A DNA stretch of 64,000 nucleotides from Stictocephala bisonia (GCA_035578905.1 JAQJVL010000322.1:372001-436000); one strand, 5' to 3'; shown: positions 50,026 to 61,590, counted from the stretch's first letter. Notes: generated by a model from the sequence alone, not told the origin. Program-made: numbers and translations.

Positions 50026-50071
50026 TTTTCAACTGATGATAGTCTTACGAGACTGAAATCGATCTTGAAAA
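50026..50071 (+). ncRNA. Hammerhead ribozyme motif (plus-strand copy)
   Basis: In order: stem I strand TTTTCAA (50026-50032); core CTGATGA (50033-50039); stem II AGTCT-TACG-AGACT (50041-50054) after one unpaired T; core GAAA (50055-50058); TCGATC ending at the expected cleavage position after C50064 (triplet AUC); then TTGAAAA (50065-50071), which pairs perfectly with the first strand. Stem III is only the self-complementary ATCGAT, without a loop, so activity would be expected mainly as a dimer, as in other short-stem-III hammerheads. Confidence 0.75.
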
Positions 50072-50131
50072 TTAAAAACACCAAAAAGATTGCTAAGTGT
50101 TATTATTTTTATATATATAAAGACATAAATT

Positions 50132-51312
50132 GTATTTCATGAATTTGTTATATTTTAAAACAATGTTATAAAAGCAGAGAATTATAGTTAAGTGCACGTT
50201 TATTTGAACTAACCAATGTCGTTTTCAGTGTTATCATCTTATAGTGATTAGGTTTTAGTTTCTCAATCTAAATGTAGGGAAACTCATTTAGTTCACTTGT
50301 TTCAAATCTAAATAGTTTTCCGATATGAAATGGTTTAGTTCATAAAATATTTTATTGGAGCTCAAATAGTTTTAATCCAAATACAATTAGCATTATTTTA
50401 GCATATCGGAAACTTTTTAGCCTATATTTTTTGCATGGATCCGTTAGCTCTCCATGAAAAAAATAAATTGAAATTCTTGAATTATTCTTTGCAAATACAT
50501 AATATTTTTAGAAATTAAGATATTGTTCTATCATGTTACTCTTAACTTAGACGTATATCTATTAAATGCGAATTGCAAATGTACTTACAATTTATAATGA
50601 AATACTTAAGAATGGATAGCCTTCTTACTATTTAATAAATAAATTACGAAACAATTCTAACCTAACATCTCACTTAGGGTTTGTTATTAGTTGTAACTTT
50701 TTTGTCTTTTTTCTTTTAGACTAGTGGTATTTTTCATTGTATTACAGAGTTTAAAAAAAAAACGGCCCATAGCAATCCAGATAAATATAATGGTTGTTAT
50801 AAGCTACTACAGCATAGATATTTTGAATCTGAAAATGTATATTATTTTTTGTTTAAAAGTGACAGAACACAACTCCTAGATACCTAATTATTTATTACAG
50901 TTCGCAGCATTACAGCCTGGCCTTTATATTAAATAGTTCTTGGAAGCGTTGTAATATTTCACAATTTAAGTAAATATATTATTTCTAAATAATATCTGCT
51001 ATTACTGTCATAAATACTTGGGATTTAAAGTCCGAAAAATGGCTAAATTTCATAAACTAGTTATTAAATAAACAATCGTAATGGTATATTTTATTAGCAA
51101 AATGACAAATGTACAACATTTTCTTTCATAAAAACTGAGGATATTCTAAGAAACTTCATGTAACATCAAATATATGTCGGATATGATAAACTATTTTCTT
51201 ACAACTACGAGGAAAATGCAATTTTGTAAGCTGAAATGTCACAATAAGCTACATAACAAATAACTCGAATACGACGTGATTTTATGATTATATTACTGAA
51301 CAAATAAATATA
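50132..51312. other. No gene recognised
   Basis: AT-rich non-coding DNA. Confidence 0.5.
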
Positions 51313-52087
51313 CAAAGTGTGTTTAAGTTACTGTCGGATTCAAAAAGTAATGTACTCGATTTTTAACCTCTGCTACAAAATAAAGACACATTCCATTTCA
51401 TTGTGTTGTACATCAAAATTTAGCTTATTTAATTCTACGTAATTTCATATAACTTACATGTTTTTTGAAGATTTTTTTATATCAGGTAGATTTAAAAAAT
51501 TTTAGAAAAACTTTAGCACTTTTGGTGTAATGCTCAACTTTAAAACTTTCTAAAACAAAAAGTACTAAATATAGGTCAGTTAAAATTTAACCAAATATAA
51601 ATAAATTTGTTTTCTGTAGTCTGTCTGAATTATAGAATTGTTTCTCCTTTAAAACATTGTCTGTTGTAATTTTTGTAAACTCTTACCATCTTAAAAATGG
51701 CTGAACATACAAACTTCCAAAACGGTTCAAAAATACCGGATTAAAAATAAATTAAGATTATAAAACGGTAAGTGCGATAAAAAAATCTTGCGATTTTATA
51801 TCACATGATAATTTAACAGACATCGATGTGCGCTCATGTGTAAGCAAATCCTCTCGGGCAGCACTTCAAAACTAGTTTCAACTGAGCATTTCGGCGTTGC
51901 CGAAACGTGCGGCTGGAAGTGTTTAAACAGTGCATGAAAGGTTTATTACTGTGGAAGTACTGCCTAACATTCATAGCTAATAAGTCCCCTAATACTGGGT
52001 GGAAGTCCAGCTGCATGACGTGGCAACACCGCGTCTGATGGCTCGGTGAAAGCAAGTTAGGGTGTTGCTAAACTAAAACTCACCCTG
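51313..52087. mobile_element. Possible non-autonomous TIR element
   Basis: The right end, read inward from 52087, is CAGGGTGAGTTTTAGTTTAG next to TA. The left end is CAAAGTGTGTTTAAGTTACT, also next to TA; the two match at most of the first 16 positions. The right third (51820-52080) is GC-richer, with a GGCGTTGCC-type inverted word and an open frame of unknown identity. Boundaries are tentative. Confidence 0.35.
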
Positions 52088-52089
52088 TA

Positions 52090-52798
52090 TATAATGTATA
52101 AATTTGTATGTGTATAGCTTCCATTCAAACATTTTGTATTGATGAAATCCATTTTCTGTCTCATAACATATAACCTATGATACTACATTGAAACATTTAA
52201 TCAACATCCATCATCTTCAATAACAGTAGGTAATGCTATTAGTGCAATATTATTTGTTTACAAGTGCTTTAGAATTCCATTTCAAAAATATAGAAGCGTT
52301 TGAATACTATACTAATACCACGTTATGTTTTACTGTACGTGTATGATTTTTTACTTTAAAATTCATTCTAAATTGTATATTTAAAATATGAAAAATAAAA
52401 ATATGGTTAATATTATGTTATATAATGGGTTGTTTGTATACATCTAATCATACTGTATACAATATGAAAAGTATATTATTTATTAAAAGCAATTATATAC
52501 AGGATGAAAATCCTGAAATGTATAAAAACATATATTTTTAAGTCTACATAGTATACTTTATGCCTTACATGTGCCTTAAAGTTAGCTTGGAACATGTGAT
52601 GTTTTGCTAAAATGGAGTTATAATATTATAAAGGTAATTTTTTTCTACTAAAATTGTAGGTATGAATTGAAGCTTGGTCAATTAAACATGCAGTACGTAG
52701 GCATTTCAACAATTATTTTTTATCTAAGAGTACGATAAAAATCTACTCGATATTAATCACCAGCAATTAGTTTCAGCTATAACACAGAGAGAAAGGAA
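52090..52798. other. No gene recognised
   Basis: AT-rich non-coding DNA. Confidence 0.5.
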
Positions 52799-53015
52799 AG
52801 GAGCGGCCGTAACTAAGGGGCTAAGGCGTTGGCTTGCCACGCAATCGGTACGGGTTCGATTCCCGACATGACCACTAACAGTTTTTGTCCTGTTAGGTTC
52901 CCTGTTCCGTGGTTCGGAAGTCACGTAAAGCCGTTGGTCCCCCAGGTTAAGTGTTAGAGAGGGCTTCTTAGCTGTAACTTCACCTGGTAAAATAAGACGC
53001 TTTTAACTTTTAAAG
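52799..53015 (+). repeat. SINE-B, tRNA-derived, near full length
   Basis: The head has AACTAAGGGGCTAAGGCG (A-box region, 52811-52828) and GGGTTCGATTCCC (B box, 52852-52864). A body follows with GTTCCGTGGTTCGGAAGTC and CCCCAGGTTAAGTGTTAGAG, and a tail CACCTGGTAAAATAAGACG. The same tail occurs at 54765-54880 behind a different head, and the head alone at 19318-19368. Confidence 0.8.
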
Positions 53016-53961
53016 GAAACAGACGACGGAAAAATAGGATTATAATGCACATTAGTATACATCTGTAGTAAATACCATTACGTTTATCCTCGAGAATTGC
53101 CTCTGGCCCTGAAATCACGTAGCAAACTAGGAATAAGTAACCAACATAACTCAGCGCACTGTTTTACGTGACCCATGTTTCTTTAATGTCTGTGAATATC
53201 TAATAACTCAGCCATGTTAAACTATATGTAACAATAATAAAATAAAATTGTTTGTTGAAATGACATACTCCCAACACAATTTACTATTGGAATCATGTTA
53301 TACGGACCATATATGATCAAACCTTTTGATAATTATAGTAATTACTATGGCTCAAATTACAAACATCAATGTTTAACTGCCATTCAGCTAACGGTGGGTA
53401 ATGAAATAATTTGCGGCCTTAATCAGCGATAAAGTGCTCATTAATTAAAACACTGTTTGAATTTTAGTAGGAATAATTAATTGACATCAAACAAATGTAC
53501 TTGTTTCTAAACCTACCACACCTTAATGTATGACATACTAAATTAATTTACATAATTAATCGTAACATAATGTCATGTAGTACATTGATGATACATTGAA
53601 CTTATTTTGTAAAGAATTAAAGATTTAGTATGAAATTTCAATTATTTGGGTTACAATGATACGCTTTAATGTTTTTGTACGTAATATTTATAAACAAACT
53701 CTTTCTTATTCCTTAACAGAAGTGCTTTTAATACGCTGCGTTAACATTCCTTTAAAAGGAATACCTTATCGTGGCCTGCATTATAAAGCAGGGCTGTTTG
53801 AAATAGCATTAGTTTACTGAAAAGCAGTTATGTCAGCAGAAATTATTATTCAAATAATCCAACAAAAAAAATATATATATAATGTACTTTAATTGATTTA
53901 ATTTATTTTTAATAGTACGTGTTTGTTACTAGTAAACAGGAAAGAATTCTAATACAAACAA
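53016..53961. other. No gene; possible conserved non-coding block
   Basis: 53380-53580 is non-repetitive, with CGGCCTTAATCAGCGATAAAG and several TTAATTAA/TAATTGA words. It could be regulatory, but only comparison with related genomes would show this. No coding signal. Confidence 0.3.
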
Positions 53962-54135
53962 TACCACAGTACGTGTAGGGGTGTAGGGGTGGCGGTTGGG
54001 TCAATACCATCGTGCTTGTGTGTGGGTGCATGTGGGTCAATTTTAGTATACGTGTTGATGTGAGTGAAGTCAAAACCTACCTTGTAAGGGTAGGTGGGTG
54101 AGCTAATACGACTGTATGTGTATGTGTGGGTTATC
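53962..54135 (-). repeat. Minisatellite of the CACGTAC family, about six degenerate units
   Basis: Contains CACAGTACGTGTAGGGGTG, GTCAATACCATCGTGC and further diverged units. Confidence 0.8.
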
Positions 54136-54689
54136 CCTGGCTAACCCCTTCCGATAACAGCGCAGGGGGCACACTGTAACTAAGTGATCCATTGTTTAGA
54201 TATACTCCCCACAATCACATGACACTTTGGTGTCAATCCCCATTGTATTTCCAGGAGTTATATCTGCCCACCCCAGTTCGGAACTAATGATGTTGTTCTT
54301 ACCCGCAAAAAAACTTTAAATATGTACGTAACCCCTCGGAAGTTCGAAACGAGCAACAAATCTGTTAGGTGGACCGTTACGAATTTGTGATTTCCCAGCA
54401 AAGGCAGCTACCGTACAAAATCCGTTATATAAGACACATTGTGAATTTAAATTAAATTAATTTTCAGCAATATATTTGAAAAATATTATGATTAAATTCT
54501 AAATCAAATTTCTAAGCATATTACCCGATTTACAAGATTACAGAATTAAATATATAGGCCTGTCTATGATATATAAAATGTACTTAAAATATACAATATA
54601 TTGTGAATTTGAACTACAGACTGAAGGTAAAGAAAAATATAAATGTGTCCTATAAAGTCGAATCTGTCGAATCCTATAAAGCCAGTGGA
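54136..54689. other. No gene recognised
   Basis: GC-richer near 54140-54420, AT-rich after. No domain or RNA gene recognised. Confidence 0.45.
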
Positions 54690-54880
54690 ACTTAGCGGTC
54701 CCTTGCAAGGATGACCATCTGAGCGATCCCATCCTTGCACGCAGCCCGCCTGCACGGTCACTGGTGGTGGTTCGAAAGTCACCCTTAAGCCGTTGGACTC
54801 AAGTTTAAGTATTACAGGGTGATTCTTAGTCCAAACTTCGCCTGGTAAAATAAGACATCCTTTAACTGTTTTAACTTTAA
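54690..54880 (+). repeat. SINE-B-type tail with a different head
   Basis: The tail matches SINE-B (GGTTCGAAAGTCAC, AAGCCGTTGGACTC, CGCCTGGTAAAATAAGAC). The head instead carries an inverted pair GCAAGGATG (about 54704) / CATCCTTGC (about 54730). The open frame crossing it is not a gene. Confidence 0.65.
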
Positions 54881-57119
54881 TCTGTAATTCCGAACTACAA
54901 CCAAAAGGATGTTCACTTATTTTGCGAATATAAAATTTGAGTTTCAACAACCTTTTAAGGGTCTGGATAAAATATTATTTTTAAACAATACATCCAGATT
55001 AATATTTATTAAACTCATAAATTTAAATTTTTCAAAAATGGCTCACGAAAAGGACGGGCAATAAGGTGTCCCGTAAAATAACAAATTACGCTGATTGCGT
55101 TTGAATGAGATCTTAACGAACTTTAAACATCATTGATGGCCTTTAATAAACCTAAATAACGTGTAACAATGTCACTTGTTTTTTTATGTTGTGCCTCACT
55201 TTTTACGAAAATAAAAAAACGCCAATCTATATGATGCAAATTGTTCAGTCATAAATGCTGTTATTGCCTCATCATTATTAAATATAATGGCATTTTTCTG
55301 TTGAATGATGTTTTGTGTATAATTTATTTCTAGTAAACCATTACCTCCCATCAATCATCCTTTAATATATGTAAGCGTAAATTTGCTGTTGTACAGTAAT
55401 TATTTATTTCCTAGCTTATATTTTTAGGCACACTTACAGTTATTAACATTCTAACCAAGATATTTAAAACTACTTTGATGTAGTATTGGAGATTGTCTAC
55501 CTTTTAGTGGTAAAGCATAGTGAAATATCTTACTTTATTATATTATTGGTAATATGACTAATCATAACATGACCAAATACACATTAAAAGAATAACCTTA
55601 TTTGCTTATTTATCTTATTAAATTTCAAAAAACCAATAAATTAATATTGGTCTCATCTATCAATTTAGTTTAATTAAACAAATTAAATATAATACAATAT
55701 TTAGTTATGCATAGCAATAAAGAACCAATAGGTGTTTCAGTACTAAAATTAATATCTGGAATTGGATATGTACATTAATTAATTTCAGCTAATTATTGAA
55801 GCGTTTGAGGGCATTTATACAAAGACAGAATAAAAGAGATGTTATCAATAAATGTCAAAATGACTTAAATGCCTTGTCATCACTTTAAACTTGTGATCTG
55901 GGCTCTATTAAAAACTCTAATTGAAGATTAACGTGTCCATCTATTATGTAGGAATGACAGTTGAGATGAATTATTGTATAAAATAATTACTTTTACGATT
56001 AATGAATGGCGTTTAATTTAGTAGTTTCTTTAGTTTATTAAGTTGTAGTTAATTACAAGATTCTAAAAGTACATAAATACATAAAATTATTGTTTAAAGA
56101 GGAACTAATATATTATTCTCAATTTGTCTCACGAAAATACTGTTTCATATCTTAAATTTTACAGTAAATATAAAGAAAAGATGTTGCCACGTATTTGTAG
56201 CATAGCTCTTTTTTTCTTTTAATTTACTATGAATAACTCGTAAGTACACACTTTATATACATTTAACTCCGATTAAATAAATTTCACGGAGCAATACGTG
56301 TGTCCTAAAAGTTCTCATTTATTTTTTATAATAGAGATCGTCATATGAAATTAGATAATATCTGCAGCTATTTCTGTTCAACCTACAACAATTAAAACAT
56401 TATTAACACGAAAAACCTTATCTAATATGCATTTATTTGGCTTTTAATTGAAAAATAATTAAATTTTGTTAGTTCTAGTTTGTATAAAAACTAAGTTGTT
56501 TTTATATGTTTTTATATTTTTACTATAGGACCATAAATTATTTCAGTTGTTATGTGCCTTTGTAAATAGTTGAGTTTGTTTTAGATACCTCAGAAGCCTA
56601 TTTTAATTGTATAATATCAATAGAGTTTTAAAATATAACTTAACATGTACTTGATTTTATGTACAATATATTACTGTTCATGCTACTATAAATACTCAAT
56701 GGTTATTCACAATTATTATATACTTTTAAATTGGTTTTTTTTTTTTTTTTTAATAGAACGAAATAATTTCCCATTATTCACTGTACCCTTCCCTGTCTTT
56801 ACCACTGACCGTCTATTACAATATTAAATTCATCCAACCATAAAAGCAATACTCTGATGTATATAGTTGGACTCATGTTAACTACATATTCTATCGCAAT
56901 TTTCCAGAACTGAAATTCCTACAGATTCGTTGAATCCAAGTAGATCATAAATAGATTATAGGCCACATTATATCTGTGTATATCAAATAAGAAAAAAAAC
57001 TATCATTTGTGATTGTCTTTGTATATATCAATTGCGAAGCATATTTACTCTTTTAGGTTATTCATTATCTAAGGACTGTCATGCAAGTTAGTTACTTAAT
57101 GGATGTTAATTAAGTTGAT
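54881..57119. other. No gene recognised over about 2.2 kb
   Basis: AT-rich, mostly unique DNA. Stretches such as 55790-55960 have clustered TTAATTAATT words, which may be regulatory or chance in AT-rich DNA. No coding signal. Confidence 0.45.
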
Positions 57120-57275
57120 GATCTACCCGTCAACCCATACAAGTGCATTGCTGATGATCCCCCCACCCACTCATAAAAGTACATTGCCGATAATCATCCC
57201 ACACAACCTCACAGGTACATTTCCAATTACCCTCCCACCCACTCATACACATACAACAGTATGAACTTTACGTGC
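57120..57275 (+). repeat. Degenerate minisatellite of the CACGTAC family
   Basis: About four to five diverged units, with CCCACCCACTCATAAAAGTAC and CCCACCCACTCATACACATAC. Confidence 0.7.
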
Positions 57276-57572
57276 CACAACTAATGCTTTAACTATAAAC
57301 TAAACGCGAAAAATGTAAAGTAAATATAATGATTAATCTAACTATATTACCGAAAAATAAATTATTAGAAATACACACATCCTAAAATAAACGTACGTAG
57401 TTTAATAGTGATTTTTAAAATATCATTGTTCTGTTTAAAAATTATTTTTTATTGTTATTCGGTTTTTAAAATATATTTTATTAGCTAATTAAGATTTACC
57501 CTATCACTTATGCTACCACCAATTTACTACCGTATTTTCAGGAAAAGATAATAACTTCCAGTTTTGTTTAAT

Positions 57573-58440
57573 AATGGTGTTTTATAATGGTGTTTTATAA
57601 TGGTGTTTTATAATGGTGTTTTATAATGGTGTTTTATAATGGTGTTTTATAATGGTGTTTTATAATGGTGTTTTATAAAGGTGTTTTATAATGGTGTTTT
57701 ATAATGGTGTTTTATAATGGTGTTTTATAATGGTGTTTTATAATGGTGTTTTATAATGGTGTTTTATAATGGTGTTTTATAATGGTGTTTTATAATGGTG
57801 TTTTATAATGGTGTTTTATAATGGTGTTTTATAATGGTGTTTTATAATGGTGTTTTATAATGGTGTTTTATAATGGTGTTTTATAATGGTGTTTTATAAT
57901 GGTGTTTTATAATGGTGTTTTATAATGGTGTTTTTATAATGGTGTTTTATAATGGTGTTTTATAATGGTGTTTTATAATGGTGTTTTATAATGGTGTTTT
58001 TATAATGGTGTTTTTATAATGGTGTTTTATAATGGTGTTTTATAATGGTGTTTTATAATGGTGTTTTATAATGGTGTTTTATAATGGTGTTTTATAATGG
58101 TGTTTTATAATGGTGTTTTATAATGGTGTTTTTATAATGGTGTTTTATAATGGTGTTTTTATAATGGTGTTTTTATAATGGTGTTTTATAATGGTGTTTT
58201 ATAATGGTGTTTTATAATGGTGTTTTATAATGGTGTTTTATAATGGTGTTTTTATAATGGTGTTTTATAATGGTGTTTTATAATGGTGTTTTTATAATGG
58301 TGTTTTATAATGGTGTTTTATAATGGTGTTTTTATAATGGTGTTTTATAGTGGTGTTTTATAATGGTGTTTTTATAATGGTGTTTTATAATGGTGTTTTA
58401 TAATGGTGTTTTTATAATGGTGTTTTATAGTGGTGTTTTT
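57573..58440 (+). repeat. 13-bp minisatellite, about 65 copies
   Basis: Unit AATGGTGTTTTAT repeated almost without substitution. In the second half, from about 57930, 14-bp units with one extra T appear at semi-regular spacing. Rare AGTGG and AAAGG variants mark single units. Homogeneity implies recent expansion. Confidence 0.98.
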
Positions 58441-58826
58441 AAGTGATCGTTTTGCACAGACTACTATAAAAACTGTTTTTAACTTTACTTGCAAACGTAT
58501 GTAATATAACACAACATAAACCCTTGGAACAGAAACGAAATTACGTAATGAAAACTATGGGAATATTATTTTTTTTTTAACATATAAAACAAAAATTGCT
58601 ATTGTATGCATTTAGTGTAAACTAAATAATACAAAAAAGTCTTTATCATTTCAAATGTTGACTAGAACAATCATATTTCTATAACAGTACATGTTATATT
58701 TCTATAACAGTATATATTTATATGAAACGACGACGATATTTAATATAAATGAATAAATATGTTCTCCATTTTATATTAAGAAAATGTTAACATTCGTATT
58801 AAATTTTTAGAGACTTATATTTTTGT
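58441..58826. other. No gene recognised
   Basis: AT-rich DNA with a TTCTATAACAGTA direct duplication near 58675-58710. Confidence 0.45.
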
Positions 58827-58992
58827 CCACTGTACGTGTATGGGTGGGTGGGTGGGCCATCACCACTGTACGTGTATGGGTGGGTGGATCATCACTACTG
58901 TAAGTGTAAAGGTACAATATCACTGTACGTGTAGGGGTGGGTGAGTGGATGAATATCGCTGTACGTGTAGGGGTGGGTGGGTTGGTCAAAGT
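58827..58992 (-). repeat. Minisatellite of the CACGTAC family, five to six units
   Basis: Units with CACTGTACGTGTATGGGTGG and GGGTGGGTG; minus orientation relative to the arrays at 14495 and 60862. Confidence 0.9.
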
Positions 58993-59626
58993 TGTCAAAG
59001 TTATTATATTTTAGTGTTTAATATGGGGGAAAGTTTGTGCGAATTCTTTCAAATATAAAACTTAAATATTTATAACATATATAAAAATACTTTATGACGT
59101 AGATTTAAAAAGTACACATCTCTGTCCTACCCATCTTATTAAAAGTTGTTTACTGTGAAAGGTTCTCAATTGTTTATTACATAGTACACTGACAAGCAAT
59201 TACTGGGACAATGTTTCCCTTAAATATCCTAACTTAATTTATATTAAAACTTAACAGTAGTTTTATGTATTTATTGTAAATAAATGGATAGTGTGGATAA
59301 TTTCATAGAGTCCCTATGTATTCTTTCAATTTGTTACTCTATCAAGTAATTTGTAAACATTCATTTTAATTTGTATCCTTAAAAATTTATAAACTTTGGA
59401 AAATTATAACTGGGGAAGGTAAGTCTGTAAACATTTTGTACACTTGATGTGCGGTTGAACTTCACGTATGACAAAATTGTAAAATAAAATTGTATTGGGC
59501 CAGGAAGTAAATATAACAGTATGAATAGTATTGTTTTACCAGATTAACATAAAAAATAAGTGGCTTTGTGCCTTGCAGAAAACTTCGTGATTATATTTGA
59601 TTTTACTGATATAAAATTAAATTGGC
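58993..59626. other. No gene recognised
   Basis: AT-rich non-coding DNA. Confidence 0.5.
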
Positions 59627-59639
59627 CGATTATTTTATT

Positions 59640-59846
59640 AACTAGAATCTACAGTTTTCGGTGACAACCGCGTCAAGGTACTACTTACAAGATAACCAGA
59701 CGTTTCCCCCATACTGTGATGTGGCATCCTCAGTGGTTTTTCTGAGACTTGTTATCTTGTAAATATTGTAGATAGTACCTTGACGCGGTTGTCACCGAAA
59801 ACTATAGATTCTAGTTATGACAACGGCCGCTTAAGCCTAAGTTATA
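59640..59846 (-). mobile_element. Ribozyme-bearing insertion, 207 bp, with 13-bp target duplication
   Basis: Flanked by the perfect 13-bp repeat CGATTATTTTATT (59627-59639 and 59847-59859). Inverted arms (about 59640-59697 and 59750-59818) share AACTAGAATCTA.AGTTTTC and GGTGACAACCGCGTCAAGG; the right arm has a small insertion. The loop carries a hammerhead motif on the minus strand. A 27-bp non-palindromic tail follows on the right. No protein is encoded. The architecture (leader, arm, ribozyme, arm) resembles the element at 49764. Confidence 0.8.
59694..59738 (-). ncRNA. Hammerhead ribozyme motif
   Basis: Read on the minus strand: stem I AACCA (RC of 59734-59738); core CTGAGGA (RC of 59727-59733); a stem II of roughly TGCCA/TGGGG with one G-G mismatch and a U-G pair; core GAAA; then CGTC with cleavage expected after C (triplet GUC); then TGGTT (RC of 59694-59698), complementary to the first strand. 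Stem III is only the self-complementary ACGT, again pointing to a dimeric fold. The weakened stem II may reduce activity. Confidence 0.65.
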
Positions 59847-59859
59847 CGATTATTTTATT

Positions 59860-60499
59860 GTTCATCTACTACTTGTAAAAACATACTTGGCAGAGTTTGA
59901 AATATATTACGCAGATAATTAAGTTATAAAAACATTTTTGTATTGTTTCATTTATAATCTTAATATAGTGAAGAGCATAAAAATGTTTTACAATGAAAAA
60001 TAAAGGAAGAGTTAAAGTCATGCACACTTTAAAGTTTATGCGTGTTATTAAGAAAGATCTCTTATTGCTCTGTCTTAGTAATAGCTGCCTGGTAATATAC
60101 AAGTGGACACTTACATTAGTTGAGCCTTACAGAACATGCCATTAATATGTTCTGTCACTGACTATGAGTCTGTTGTAACAATGTTACTTCCTAAAACATC
60201 ATCTCAAATTAATTAATTAATTTTATTAATTTAATTGATTTAATTATTTTAATTAATTTAATTAATTAAATGCTCATTCGGTGCAATTAATTATCACCCA
60301 ACTTTATGAATACTATACTGAATGTATAATATCATCTAGTACTTATTTCTAACATCTGGGCTTGTGTTTCTTACAAACATTTCGGCCATTAATAAAAATA
60401 GGTAAGTAAAAGAAAGGAAGGCACACCTCTATTACTTACTTATATATATGTTATAAGAACTTACACACACCTCTATTAATGTAAGTTAGGCAGTAAGGG
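59860..60499. other. No gene; AT palindromic patch
   Basis: 60205-60270 is a (TTAA)/(AATT)-rich near-palindrome. Nothing coding was identified. Confidence 0.45.
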
Positions 60500-60690
60500 G
60501 GATATGGCAGTGTGTTTGAATATCTGTCCCTGGTAGAACATAGCTGTAGGACGAACGAGACAATAATAGTAGATATGGCAGTGCGTTTGAATACCTATCC
60601 CTGGCAGAAAACAGCTGTAGGATGAGGAATACAACTGTTTGTAGATATGGCTGTGTGTTTGGAATGTCCGTTCTCTTATCCTCAGGAACG
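60500..60690. repeat. Short tandem repeat, about 72-bp unit, 2.6 copies
   Basis: Units start at 60500, 60571 and 60643 with (A)GATATGGCAGTGNGTTTGAA, and share CCCTGGNAGAA and AGCTGTAGGA. Confidence 0.85.
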
Positions 60691-60861
60691 TTAAACAAAA
60701 TCTAAAGTTTCTTTACTACTAATATGATATGCAATTTGTATGAACATTAGGTAAGATTAACCTCAGTAAGCGTGTTGTCAAGTTTAATAATGTCACCCGA
60801 TTAGTAATATGAGATATATTTTATGCTTGAAAAAAACTAACTTACCGACACACGTTTATTG

Positions 60862-61590
60862 AGATTGACCCATCCGCCCACGCATACACCTACAGTATTA
60901 TTGTCCCACCCGTTCACCAATACACGTAAAGTAACATTGACCCATCCGCCCACCCATACACGTACAGTAATATTGTCCCATCCGCCCACGCATACACCTA
61001 CAGTATTATTGTCCCACCCGCCCACCAATACACGTAAAGTAACATTGTCCCATCCGCCCACGCATACACCTACAGTATTATTGTCCCACCCGCCCACCCA
61101 TACACGTACAGTAATATTGTCCCATCCGCCCACGCATACACCTACAGTATTATTGTCCCACCCGCCCACCAATACACGTAAAGTAACATTGTCCCATCCG
61201 CCCACGCATACACCTACAGTATTATTGTCCCACCCATTCACCAATACACGTAAAGTAACATTGACCCATCCACCCACCCATACACGTACAGTAATATTGT
61301 CCCATCCGCCCACGCATACACCTACAGTATTATTGTCCCACCCGCCCACCAATACACGTAAAGTAACATTGTCCCATCCGCCCACGCATACACCTACAGT
61401 ATTATTGTCCCACCCGCCCACCCATACACGTACAGTAATATTGTCCCATCCGCCCACGCATACACCTACAGTATTATTGTCCCACCCGCCCACCAATACA
61501 CGTAAAGTAACATTGTCCCATCCGCCCACGCATACACCTACAGTATTATTGTCCCACCTGCCCACCCGTACTCGTACAGTAATATTGTCA
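60862..61590 (+). repeat. 36-bp minisatellite with higher-order structure, 20 units
   Basis: Three unit types: A with CGCATACACCTACAGTATTA, B with CCAATACACGTAAAGTAACA, C with CCCATACACGTACAGTAATA. B' is a B variant with TTCACC. The order is A, then (B' C A B A C A B A) twice, then C'. Two 324-bp blocks (60910-61233 and 61234-61557) are thus near-identical duplicates. Because 36 is a multiple of three and the unit lacks stops, long frames are open on both strands; they are not genes. Confidence 0.95.

Larger units (their letters stand above)
49764..50120. mobile_element. Ribozyme-bearing palindromic insertion with 11-bp target duplication
   Basis: Flanked by AGACATAAATT at 49753-49763 and 50121-50131. 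After a 36-nt leader, the rest is a perfect inverted repeat: arms 49800-49937 and 49983-50120, 138 bp each without a mismatch, around a 45-bp AT-only centre. Each arm contains a complete hammerhead ribozyme motif, so one is encoded on each strand. No protein is encoded. Hammerheads of this type are known from Penelope-like retroelements and retrozymes. The duplication length fits target-primed retroposition, so a short Penelope-type derivative is the best guess. Confidence 0.8.

Noticed and set aside
51834..52055. 73-codon minus-strand ORF
   Set aside because: No domain recognised and it probably lies inside a non-autonomous transposon end.
52799..52875. Functional tRNA gene
   Set aside because: A and B boxes are present but the acceptor stem does not pair, the 3' body continues as a SINE and related copies exist. 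The same reasoning applies to 12101, 36488, 8097 and 48600.
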